A DNA stretch of 64,000 nt, from positions 1 to 64,000 of the forward strand of contig JADILZ010000046.1 of NCBI GenBank assembly GCA_017695065.1. The letters run 5' to 3'. The notes under the pieces were generated by a model, which saw only the letters and a program-made list of their open reading frames with translations, was not told the origin of the DNA and did no database searches. A program made the translations under genes and the position numbers. Source of the stretch: Candidatus Cryptobacteroides excrementipullorum (GTDB taxonomy: Bacteria > Bacteroidota > Bacteroidia > Bacteroidales > UBA932). Positions within the stretch are counted from its first letter, which is position 1. Each line of letters opens with the position of its first letter. Shown here piece by piece: positions 44,607-53,053 of this stretch.

Positions 44607-46784
44607 TCAGTTTCCGAACGATGGAGGAAGCTGCTCCCGCCCCCAGTTGCCTGAAGGTCTAGTTGATGTGGTGTATTCGACTACAGCCCCGTTGCACACA
44701 TCCTCCCAAGAGATCCAGGCTTTGGCATGAGGCTTCCCGTCAATCTTGAGTCCTGTAGTATAAATCCTGGTTTCAGACCCTCCTGCAATGACAAGATCCC
44801 CGTTTTCAAGATGTACAGTAATCTTCTCGAATATCGGGGTGTTCAAGGCGAAGCCTCCGATTCCGGGAATCATCGGATACATTCCCATGCAGGCGAATAC
44901 ATACCACGCCCCCATTGTGCCAAGATCATCGTTGCCCGGCAGGCCGTCCGGTGCAGCGGAGTAGTGGTCGTTTATGATTCTGTTGACAACTTCGGAAGTC
45001 TTGTCAGGTCTTCCCACCCAGTCATAAATCCACGGTATCTGGAAACTGGGCTCATTGCCGCAGGCATACCAGTCCTGTACATAGTTGGCATCCAGACGCC
45101 TGAAGAGCTCGTCCAGACGCTTCTCGGCGATTTCCGGGCCTCCGATGATGTCGATAAGGCCGGCTATATTGAACGGCACCATCCAGAAATAATTCGGATA
45201 GGTGGATTCTCTCCAGTCCTCGCCAAGGGACTTCCACGACCCGTCCGCATTCCTGGACTGCAGCCATCCTGTCTCCGGATTATAAAGGTTTTTCCACTGC
45301 TGGGCCCGCCCTGAATAATGCCAGTCGGCAAATTCGTCTCCGCATGCATACAAGGCAAACTTCCCGATAGCAAAGTCCGATGTGCTGTACTCCAGATGCT
45401 CTGAGACGTTCCACCAGCCCTTGTCCTTATACTGCTGGAGACCCGGACGTTCCTCGATATCCTGGGATTTGAGCCCCGGAATCTCGGCATTGTTCTTCAT
45501 CAGCCCGAATACCGGGAGCGGATCATAATCCCTTGCCCCGAAGGCCCATGCATTAGCTATCAGTGCAGGAGTAGGGTCACCCTGCATTATTCCGGTCTCG
45601 ATATTGGCCATCACCCATCTTGGAAGTGCCCCTCCGGACTGCTCCGCGAAATCCCTGTGAGACCGTACCACAGCGGAGGCGACATCAGGATCAAGCATTG
45701 CAAGCAACTGTATCTGGGTACGGTAAGTATCCCAATTGCTGAAAGACGTATAATGGACATCCCGACTGCGGTGAACCTTGAAATCAGCCCCCATATACTC
45801 ACCGTTCACGTCACTGCATATATTCGGATGTATCAGGGCATGATACAGATGTGTATAGAACTGTACCTTCCTGAGTGGATCGGTCCCGTGCACTTCTATC
45901 TTACCGAGATATTTATCCCATGCTCCTTCGGCAGACTCTCTTACGGAATCAAAAGACCATCCGGGATTTTCCGCACGGAGATTTTCCCTGGCGTTCTCCA
46001 CAGACACATAAGACACACCTATTTTATATTGTATCTTCCTTCCGCCGCGAGTATCGAACGTGAAGTACACCCCAGAGCTTTCTCCCTCTGCAAAACTTGC
46101 CTCTCTTAGAAGCCTGTCGCCTTTCCACACGCCTGTCTCGAGTGCCTCGGCATCAAATTCAGCAACGAAATACACTTTATAAGGAGTTCTCACCCCGCAG
46201 AAATTCCCTCCTTCTGCATATCCTTCACAGCTCGAAGGTCCGGTAATGCATACCGCAGCCTGGGAAATCGGTGTAGCAGATATTCCTGCTCCTATTATTA
46301 TTGTCCCTTTCCCGTCCGGACAATCCTCCGGGAATACATACCTTGCCATACCTGTCCTAGGTGTCACGGAAAGTTCCGCAAGGATTCCACCGTCCACCTC
46401 AGCCTGATAATATCCGGCATGCCCCTTCTCGGAAGAAATGCTGACCCTGTTGCCGAAAAGCTCTGATGGAGAGCCGTCGACACCTCCTTTCACAGGAAGA
46501 GTAGGGAAATTGCCCATGTGCCGGCAACCGGCGCCGCTGAGCTGGTTGATGACAAAACCTCCACGGCGGGCAAAGTAAGTAGGAGTGAACTGCACCATCC
46601 CGAAAGGACGTGTGGCTCCAGGATAGACGAATCCGGCTACAAGGCCGGCACCTTCCGTCCCGATAAGAGTGTTCACCGTACATGAAAGGCTCTCTCCTGA
46701 AACCTCAGCATGCAGTGAGAAGGACGTGTATGCAGACAAGATCATGGCAGCGCCACATGCCGCTGCCAGTTTTTTTACAATCAT
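44607..46784 (-). CDS. GH92 alpha-mannosidase (operon 3, first gene)
   Basis: The first gene of operon 3. The ORF track starts at 46916, but a signal peptide begins at MIVKKLAAACGAAMIL, so I chose ATG 46784 (725 aa); ATGs at 46793 and 46802 are possible. The longer start would place the -7 element inside the gene. GH92 marks: VNTLIGTEG, YPGATRPFGMVQFTP, expected acid E526 in WRESTYPNYFW, GNEPSFQIPWIY, and base region GNDDLGTMGAWYVFA. The acid block is the most divergent of the three GH92 copies: it lacks the Asn-Pro/Ala after the Glu. Shared promoter element B lies 40 nt upstream. Confidence 0.92.
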   Translation of the reverse strand: MIVKKLAAACGAAMILSAYTSFSLHAEVSGESLSCTVNTLIGTEGAGLVAGFVYPGATRPFGMVQFTPTYFARRGGFVINQLSGAGCRHMGNFPTLPVKGGVDGSPSELFGNRVSISSEKGHAGYYQAEVDGGILAELSVTPRTGMARYVFPEDCPDGKGTIIIGAGISATPISQAAVCITGPSSCEGYAEGGNFCGVRTPYKVYFVAEFDAEALETGVWKGDRLLREASFAEGESSGVYFTFDTRGGRKIQYKIGVSYVSVENARENLRAENPGWSFDSVRESAEGAWDKYLGKIEVHGTDPLRKVQFYTHLYHALIHPNICSDVNGEYMGADFKVHRSRDVHYTSFSNWDTYRTQIQLLAMLDPDVASAVVRSHRDFAEQSGGALPRWVMANIETGIMQGDPTPALIANAWAFGARDYDPLPVFGLMKNNAEIPGLKSQDIEERPGLQQYKDKGWWNVSEHLEYSTSDFAIGKFALYACGDEFADWHYSGRAQQWKNLYNPETGWLQSRNADGSWKSLGEDWRESTYPNYFWMVPFNIAGLIDIIGGPEIAEKRLDELFRRLDANYVQDWYACGNEPSFQIPWIYDWVGRPDKTSEVVNRIINDHYSAAPDGLPGNDDLGTMGAWYVFACMGMYPMIPGIGGFALNTPIFEKITVHLENGDLVIAGGSETRIYTTGLKIDGKPHAKAWISWEDVCNGAVVEYTTSTRPSGNWGREQLPPSFGN

Positions 46785-46823
46785 AGCAGACATTTCGGTC
46801 ATCAGCTTATATGTGTACGGGTG

Positions 46824-46878
46824 CAAAAATATCATCCTGTGCAGACTAAAAGGTACACTTTCCTTGCAAAAAAGTATA
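46824..46878 (-). promoter_or_regulatory. Shared promoter/operator element, copy B (operon 3)
   Basis: On the minus strand: TATACTTTTTTG, 13 nt, CC, 20 nt, then -7 element TATTTTTG (46824-46831) followed by C. Internal spacing equals copies A and C. TAC-YTTTT is repeated at a 21-bp period (two helical turns). It lies 40 nt upstream of the GH92 start at 46784. Confidence 0.75.
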
Positions 46879-46938
46879 CTGCCGCCAAATCCGGAACGGC
46901 AAGGACCAGAATGCAACCGGGTTGCGTTACGTTATCCA

Positions 46939-46946
46939 TACTTTTG
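46939..46946 (+). promoter_or_regulatory. Candidate -7 element of the metal-efflux operon
   Basis: TACTTTTG fits TAnnTTTG, 39 nt before ATG 46986. No good -33 match at 19-21 nt. It is divergent from operon 3, whose copy B ends 60 nt away. Confidence 0.5.
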
Positions 46947-46985
46947 CAGCCGGTGAACCAGAAAAACCAAAAACCGGATATAAAT

Positions 46986-48185
46986 ATGAATAAACGGACG
47001 ATCATCACAGGAATATCGGCGATGTTCCTCCTGTGGTCATGCGGAGCCGGACACGGGCATACCTCAGACCATGACCACGATGCACATGGACACGAGACAG
47101 AAATCCACAGCCACGAGGCGGATCCGCACGGAGAGCACGGAGAAGAGGCCGGGGCAGGCCATTCGGACGAGATAGTGATACCTGAAGACAAGGCTGCGGC
47201 AATCGGCATCATGACAGAGACAGTCACCCCGGGAAGTTTCAGGGAAGTGATACACACCAGCGGGGAGATTCTTCCCGCAGCCGGAGACGAGGCAGCTGTA
47301 GTGGCGACGACCGACGGCACAGTCTCCTTTGCGGAAAACTATACGGAAGGAGCCGCCGTATCAGCAGGGCAGGAGCTGTTCTCCATCCAGTCCTCCAATC
47401 TTCAGGACGGGAACCGCATCGAGAAGGCACGCATAGCCTACCTTGCAGCCAAGGACGAATACGAGAGGGCTTCGAAGCTCACTGGCAGCAGGATAGTGTC
47501 CCAGAAGGAATTCGCATCGATAAAGGAAAACTATGAGAATGCCCGTCTTGCATACGAGGCTCTTAAACCGAGCAAAAGCGGCAGCGGAGTAGCCGTCTCT
47601 GCCCCGTTCAAGGGATTCATCAAGAGCCTGGCAGTAAAGCAGGGTGACTATGTGACCACAGGCACCCCTGTGGCAGTGATTTGCCAGAACAGCCACCTGG
47701 TGCTCGAAGCAGACCTGTCGCAAAGGCATTATGCACGCAGGCACAGTATCACGGCCGCCAACTTCATTACTTCAGGCTCAGACAGGGCATACAGCACCTC
47801 AGAGCTCGGCGGGAAGCTCCTTTCTGTCGGCAGGAGCCAGAACGAAGGTGAATACTACATGCCTGTCTCTTTCAGCATAAGGAACACGGACGACCTTGTG
47901 CCCGGATCCTTCGCCGAGATATGGCTCCTGTGCGCAGAAAGGGAAGGGGTGATCTCCGTCCCTCAGTCCGCCATCACAGAAGAGCAGGGTGTAAATTTCG
48001 TATATCTGAAGCTCGACAGCCAGTGCTACAGGAAGCAGGAAGTGTCACTCGGTGCCAGCGACGGACAGAGGACAGAGGTCCTGGACGGGCTTGAACCGGG
48101 CGACAATGTAGTGGTACGCGGGGCCTACAACGTGAAACTCGCATCGGCAAGCAACGCCATCCCGGCACATACACACAACCACTGA
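46986..48185 (+). CDS. Efflux periplasmic membrane-fusion lipoprotein, His-rich (CusB/CzcB-like)
   Basis: The periplasmic adaptor of a heavy-metal RND efflux system. The ORF track starts at 46821; I chose ATG 46986 because it begins a lipoprotein signal (MNKRTIITGISAMFLLWSC, Cys19). Directly after it comes a segment with 11 His in about 40 residues (HTSDHDHDAHGHETEIHSH), a likely metal-binding arm, and the C-terminus ends AHTHNH. Lipoyl-type hairpins and a coiled coil follow (LQDGNRIEKARIAYLAAKDEYERASKL), then barrel and membrane-proximal domains. The length is 399 aa. The RND gene starts 13 nt downstream. The metal (Co/Zn/Cd, Cu/Ag or Ni) cannot be assigned. Confidence 0.9.
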   Translation: MNKRTIITGISAMFLLWSCGAGHGHTSDHDHDAHGHETEIHSHEADPHGEHGEEAGAGHSDEIVIPEDKAAAIGIMTETVTPGSFREVIHTSGEILPAAGDEAAVVATTDGTVSFAENYTEGAAVSAGQELFSIQSSNLQDGNRIEKARIAYLAAKDEYERASKLTGSRIVSQKEFASIKENYENARLAYEALKPSKSGSGVAVSAPFKGFIKSLAVKQGDYVTTGTPVAVICQNSHLVLEADLSQRHYARRHSITAANFITSGSDRAYSTSELGGKLLSVGRSQNEGEYYMPVSFSIRNTDDLVPGSFAEIWLLCAEREGVISVPQSAITEEQGVNFVYLKLDSQCYRKQEVSLGASDGQRTEVLDGLEPGDNVVVRGAYNVKLASASNAIPAHTHNH

Positions 48186-48198
48186 AACCGCAGGAGAT

Positions 48199-51100
48199 AT
48201 GCTGAACAGGATAATAAGATTCTCACTTGAAAACAGACTCCTCATCCTTGTAGCCTCAATCCTCCTGATGGCAGGTGGAATCTACACGATGAACCGCACT
48301 GAAGTGGATGTGTTCCCGGACCTGAACGCCCCTACCGTCGTGATAATGACCGAGGCGGGCGGCATGGCCGCAGAGGAAGTGGAGCAGCTCGTCACATTCC
48401 CGATAGAGACAGCAGTGAACGGGGCCACGGGTGTACGCAGGGTACGCTCGTCCTCAACCACCGGATTTTCAGTGGTATGGGTGGAATTCGACTGGGGCAC
48501 GGACATTTACCTGGCAAGACAGATAGTGTCGGAAAAACTGACGGTAGTGAACGAGGAACTGCCTGAGAATGTCGGGAATCCGACCCTCGGGCCGCAGTCC
48601 TCCATATTGGGAGAGCTGCTTATCATCGGCCTCACCTCAGATACCACATCCATGCTTGACCTGAGGACCCTGGCGGACTGGACAATCCGTCCACGGCTCC
48701 TTTCCACAGGAGGTGTGGCGCAAGTGGCCGTACTCGGAGGCGACATAAAGGAATACCAGGTGCTTATACATCCGGCAAAGATGAAGCATTACGGTGTCAC
48801 GCTTGGTGAAATCATGGCCGTGACAGACCAGATGAACCAGAACACCAACGGAGGAGTCATATACGAATACGGGAATGAATACATCGTCCGCGGGGTCATA
48901 TCCACCGCAGACGTGGCACAGATGGCACGCTCGGTGATAAAGGTGTCCGGAGGCGCTCCGGTCACACTCGGGGATGTCGCAGACGTGAAAATAGGCGCAC
49001 AGCAGCCGAAGCTCGGTGTAGCTTCGGAAAAAGGGAAGCCGGCCGTGCTTATAACAGTCACCAAGCAACCGGAGACCGGCACCATAGAGCTGACGGCCAA
49101 GATAGAGGAGGCCCTGAAAGACCTGCAGAAGAACCTCCCTCCGGACGTGCATGTCTCCACAGACACGTTCCGTCAGTCCAGGTTCATAGAAAGCTCGATC
49201 AGCAATGTCAAGTCATCGCTTTACGAAGGGGCTGTGTTCGTAGTCATAGTCCTCTTCCTTTTCCTGGCGAATGTCCGGACCACAGTCATATCCCTAATAA
49301 CCCTGCCGCTGTCCATGCTCATATCCATCCTTGTGCTCAACTGGCTGGGGATGACCATCAACACCATGAGCCTCGGAGGACTGGCCATAGCTATCGGCTC
49401 TCTCGTGGACGATGCCATAGTTGATGTTGAAAACGTGTGGAAACACCTCCGGGCCAACAGGCAGTTGCCTCCGGAGAAGCGCCTTCCGGTACTCAAGACA
49501 GTGTTCGAGGCCTCAAAGGAAGTGCGTATGCCTATCCTCAACTCCACACTTATCATTGTAGTGAGCTTCGTACCGCTGTTCTTCCTTTCCGGAATGGAAG
49601 GCAGGATGCTGGTACCTCTCGGAGTGGCATTCATCACAGCCCTGTTCGCATCGACAGTGGTAGCCCTGACACTCACTCCGGTACTGTGCAGCTATCTACT
49701 TGACTACAAGACGAAAGGAGATGCCGTTCCAAAAGAGGCGTTCCTCGCCGTATGGCTGAAAAAATACTACCGGAAGGCACTTGAATGGGTGATGAGGCAC
49801 AAGAAAAGCGTGGTAGGGGCTACACTGGCCCTGTTCGCGGTGGCCCTCGGCCTGTTCTTCACGCTGGGACACAGTTTCCTCCCGTCCTTCAACGAAGGAT
49901 CTTTCACCATCAACGTAAGCTCCCTCCCGGGAATATCACTGGAGGAGTCAGACAGGATCGGCCGCCAGGCAGAAGAGATACTGATGTCGATACCCGAGAT
50001 ACAGACAGTCGCCCGCAAGACGGGAAGGGCGGAGCTGGACGAGCATGCACTCGGGGTGAATGTGTCGGAGCTTGAGGCTCCGTTCGAGCTGAAGGACCGT
50101 ACACATGCAGAACTTCTTGATGAGGTGAGGGAGAAACTGTCCGTCATATCCGGAGCCAACATCGAGATAGGACAGCCTATAAGCCACCGTATAGACGCCA
50201 TGCTCAGCGGTACGCAGGCAAGCATAGCCATAAAGCTTTTCGGAGATGACCTGAACCGCATGTTCACGACAGGCAACCGGATAAAGGAGCTTATCTCCGG
50301 AGTGGAAGGCATAGCCGACCTGAATGTGGAACAGCAGATTGAAAGGCCGGAGATAAAGATTGTGCCGAAACGAGAGATGCTCGCGAAATACGGTATCTCC
50401 CTGCCGGCATTCAACGAGTTCGTGACCGTCCACATGGCAGGAAAGACCGTATCCCAGGTCTATGAGAACGGCAAGGCGTTCAATCTGGTTGTCCGGGCGG
50501 ACGAGGCGGACAGAGGCTCGATGGAGGGGATTAAAAACCTCATGATAGATGATGCCGACGGCAACAAGCTGCCCCTGTGCTATGTGGCAGACGTGATCTC
50601 ATCCACCGGTCCGAACACCATAAACAGGGAAAACGTCAAGAGAAAGATTGTCATCTCAGCCAACACAAGCGGCCGGGACCTGCGCGGGGTCGTGAACGAC
50701 ATCAGGGAAATCGTGGAAAAGAACATCGACCTTCCGGAAGGTTACCACATAGAATATGGAGGACAGTTCGAGAGCGAACAGGCAGCAAGCCGTACTCTCC
50801 TGCTCACTTCGATCATGAGCATAGTGGTGATATTCCTGCTGTTGTACATGCAGTTCAAGAGTGCGGCGCAGAGCGGGGTGATTCTCCTCAACCTGCCGCT
50901 GGCACTGATCGGCGGAGTATTCGCCCTGCTCGTCACCACGGGGGAACTGAGCATACCTGCCATAATAGGCTTCATCTCGCTCTTCGGTATCGCCACCAGG
51001 AACGGAATGTTGCTCATCAGCCACTACAACCTGCTGCGTGAGCAAGGCTACAGCCTCTATGACAGCATCATACACGGCTCCCTCGACAGGCTGAACCCGA

Positions 51101-51294
51101 TTCTCATGACAGCCCTGAGCTCTGCTCTGGCACTTATACCGCTCGCCATCCACGGAGACCTTCCGGGAAACGAGATACAAAGCCCTATGGCAAAAGTCAT
51201 CCTCGGCGGCCTGCTCACCTCGACTTTCCTGAACGGGTTCATAGTCCCTGTCATGTACTGGTGGCTTCACAAGGGAGAGTCAAAAAACAATTAG
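48199..51294 (+). CDS. Heavy-metal RND efflux pump (CusA/CzcA family)
   Basis: The inner-membrane proton-driven pump of the tripartite metal exporter, 1031 residues with 12 TM helices and two large periplasmic loops. HME-type marks: N-terminal MLNRIIRFSLENRLLILVAS, NRTEVDVFPDLNAPTVVIMTE, and TM4 with the proton-relay acids in SLVDDAIVDVENV (D404, D405, D409, E411). The double Asp in TM4 differs from the VDGAVV and VDAAIV forms that I associate with well-known CzcA and CusA proteins, so metal choice is open. It has the second-half helix set GVILLNLPLALIGG and GIATRNGMLLISHYN. It lies 13 nt after the adaptor and 25 nt before the TolC-type gene. Confidence 0.93.
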   Translation: MLNRIIRFSLENRLLILVASILLMAGGIYTMNRTEVDVFPDLNAPTVVIMTEAGGMAAEEVEQLVTFPIETAVNGATGVRRVRSSSTTGFSVVWVEFDWGTDIYLARQIVSEKLTVVNEELPENVGNPTLGPQSSILGELLIIGLTSDTTSMLDLRTLADWTIRPRLLSTGGVAQVAVLGGDIKEYQVLIHPAKMKHYGVTLGEIMAVTDQMNQNTNGGVIYEYGNEYIVRGVISTADVAQMARSVIKVSGGAPVTLGDVADVKIGAQQPKLGVASEKGKPAVLITVTKQPETGTIELTAKIEEALKDLQKNLPPDVHVSTDTFRQSRFIESSISNVKSSLYEGAVFVVIVLFLFLANVRTTVISLITLPLSMLISILVLNWLGMTINTMSLGGLAIAIGSLVDDAIVDVENVWKHLRANRQLPPEKRLPVLKTVFEASKEVRMPILNSTLIIVVSFVPLFFLSGMEGRMLVPLGVAFITALFASTVVALTLTPVLCSYLLDYKTKGDAVPKEAFLAVWLKKYYRKALEWVMRHKKSVVGATLALFAVALGLFFTLGHSFLPSFNEGSFTINVSSLPGISLEESDRIGRQAEEILMSIPEIQTVARKTGRAELDEHALGVNVSELEAPFELKDRTHAELLDEVREKLSVISGANIEIGQPISHRIDAMLSGTQASIAIKLFGDDLNRMFTTGNRIKELISGVEGIADLNVEQQIERPEIKIVPKREMLAKYGISLPAFNEFVTVHMAGKTVSQVYENGKAFNLVVRADEADRGSMEGIKNLMIDDADGNKLPLCYVADVISSTGPNTINRENVKRKIVISANTSGRDLRGVVNDIREIVEKNIDLPEGYHIEYGGQFESEQAASRTLLLTSIMSIVVIFLLLYMQFKSAAQSGVILLNLPLALIGGVFALLVTTGELSIPAIIGFISLFGIATRNGMLLISHYNLLREQGYSLYDSIIHGSLDRLNPILMTALSSALALIPLAIHGDLPGNEIQSPMAKVILGGLLTSTFLNGFIVPVMYWWLHKGESKNN

Positions 51295-51319
51295 CCCTCA
51301 AACTCCACACAAGGAACAA

Positions 51320-52555
51320 ATGCAAATACAGACAATGAGAAAACACACATTTACAATACTTGTCGCGGCGGCCCTCGGTACCGCCGTAAACGCCCGGACT
51401 CCGGAAGAGCAATCCCCCGGGCCGGAGCCGGTCCGTACATCCAGCATAGAGGAAGTCCTGCAGTCCGTATCTGCAAACAATCCCGAGCTCCAAGCCATCG
51501 CGGAAGACACGGAAGCCGCTGCCCTCCAGCTCAGGGCCGGGAACATGCCGGAAGACCCTACCGTGGAGTACAGCTCATTCTACAGCAGGACATCAACCGG
51601 TCAATCCGGGTCCGAACTGGTAGTATCCCAGGGATTCGATTTTCCGACACTGTACGCCACCAGGCACAGCCAGAACAAACTGGCCGTCTCTTCCCTGAAC
51701 AGCACGCTCGTCTCCGAACGCAGACGTATCCTCCTGGAAGCCAAGACAGTATGCCTTGATATCATAATGTACAGGCAGCTCGGGGAACTCCTGGACATGC
51801 AGGAAGACATAGCAGGGGAAATGCTGGAACTCTATCAGAAGAGATATGAGACAGGGGATGCCACAGCGCTGGATCTCAACAAGATAAAGATGGAGCTCAT
51901 GAACGTGGCCACGGCCGTAGCAGATAACAACGCCTCCCTTTCAGCCTCGACCAACACCCTTACTGCATTGAACGGAGACACCGGGATAATATTCGAGGCC
52001 GACTTCTACCCTCTCGTGGAAGAAGTGACAGACCCACAGGCGGCAATGGAGGAATACATATCCGGAAACGCTTCCATCCTTGCCGCAGAAAATGCGGCAC
52101 AGGCAGCCAGGAAGCAGGTCTCACTGGAGAAGCAGGGATGGATTCCCAAAATAGAGATCGGATACAGGAGGAATACAGCATTGAGGGAAGCGGAAAACGG
52201 TTTCCTGGTAGGAGGCTCCATACCTGTCTTTTCAAACCACAGGAAAGTCCGCATGGCCAAAGCCCAGTCGGCATCGGCGCACAACAGGTTGTCCATGCTG
52301 AAATCCACGGCACAGGCCGAGGTGAAATCCTTCATTTCGGACATACAGGAGACCAGGGCCGCCCTTGAGGCTTACGACGAACCGCTCATGCGCGAGACAC
52401 TGTCTCTGCTGAAAGAGGCTGTGGAAGGAGGACAGATCTCAGTCATAGACTATTTCGTCGAGGCATCCAACATCTACACGAACCTCTCGAACTGCATCAC
52501 GCTCCAGAACCGTTACCAGAAACTGCTCGCAAGACTGTATGCGAACCGGCTTTAG
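51320..52555 (+). CDS. TolC-family outer-membrane efflux channel (CusC/CzcC-like)
   Basis: The outer-membrane component of the metal exporter, 411 residues. A signal peptide ends AVNA. Long amphipathic helices dominate, as in TolC proteins, with two similar halves (SIEEVLQSVSANNPELQAIAEDTEAAALQL; NASILAAENAAQAARKQVSLEKQGWIPKIEIG). The track start at 51320 has AAGGA a few bases upstream, so I keep it, though ATG 51335 (MRKHTF) also gives a good signal peptide. It has no lipoprotein Cys, unlike many CusC proteins. It completes a full RND trio with the two genes before it. Confidence 0.9.
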   Translation: MQIQTMRKHTFTILVAAALGTAVNARTPEEQSPGPEPVRTSSIEEVLQSVSANNPELQAIAEDTEAAALQLRAGNMPEDPTVEYSSFYSRTSTGQSGSELVVSQGFDFPTLYATRHSQNKLAVSSLNSTLVSERRRILLEAKTVCLDIIMYRQLGELLDMQEDIAGEMLELYQKRYETGDATALDLNKIKMELMNVATAVADNNASLSASTNTLTALNGDTGIIFEADFYPLVEEVTDPQAAMEEYISGNASILAAENAAQAARKQVSLEKQGWIPKIEIGYRRNTALREAENGFLVGGSIPVFSNHRKVRMAKAQSASAHNRLSMLKSTAQAEVKSFISDIQETRAALEAYDEPLMRETLSLLKEAVEGGQISVIDYFVEASNIYTNLSNCITLQNRYQKLLARLYANRL

Positions 52556-52569
52556 AAAAAACACCTGTC

Positions 52570-52989
52570 ATGCATGCCGTCGCCATACATATTGTCTCTG
52601 ACACATTCCTTCCACTGATGATTTCAGGTGTCCTGGCCTATACGGCAATGAATGTACGGCTGGAAAAGAAACATGCCGGCATCGCGCTGAAGGCCGTGGC
52701 ACTTGTAGCCATGCACGCCTGCTTCATATGGGGGTTCTCCAAAATCAGGCACTCGCTCTCCGGATTTCCGGAAATCGCCGGACAGGACAATGCCGCCGCA
52801 CTGGCTGTAAAGATTTTTGCGGTATCCGTAATTACACTCGGGGCCATAGGCTATATAGCATGCGCAGGAAACGTCGCATGGAAATCCGGCGCCAGGAAAA
52901 GAAATGCCGTACTGCTCGCCGCATGCATATCAGGAGCGGCCGCCCTGCTTTTCCTGACAGAACTGTACGTGTGGCTGATAATCCGGTAA
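52570..52989 (+). CDS. Small four-helix membrane protein, unknown family
   Basis: I do not recognise this protein. Its 139 residues form about four hydrophobic helices: TFLPLMISGVLAYTAM, ALKAVALVAMHACFIWGF, ALAVKIFAVSVITLGAIGYIA and AVLLAACISGAAALLFLTELYVW. A basic loop (KSGARKRN) lies between the last two. There is no signal peptide and no metal-binding cluster, only scattered His (MHAVAIHIV at the start). It follows the TolC-type gene by 14 nt, so it is probably the fourth gene of the metal-efflux operon. A role linked to efflux is inferred only from position. Confidence 0.65.
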   Translation: MHAVAIHIVSDTFLPLMISGVLAYTAMNVRLEKKHAGIALKAVALVAMHACFIWGFSKIRHSLSGFPEIAGQDNAAALAVKIFAVSVITLGAIGYIACAGNVAWKSGARKRNAVLLAACISGAAALLFLTELYVWLIIR

Positions 52990-53053
52990 AGAGTTTTGAA
53001 CTCCGATACCTTTCTTCAGACGGCAAGTGCCCCAACACCCATGGGTCTCCTGG

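Noticed and set aside
43672-44730. 352-aa plus-strand ORF opposite the SGNH gene
   Set aside because: It spans two coding genes and their gap antisense; no family features.
17639-46878. The three 55-bp copies as remnants of a repeated mobile element
   Set aside because: Only the boxes and spacing are conserved, sequences between them differ, and all three are oriented into operon starts. A regulatory site explains this better.
46821-46985. Longer start of the metal-efflux adaptor
   Set aside because: The extra 55 residues overlap the operon 3 promoter element, and the lipoprotein signal begins at ATG 46986.
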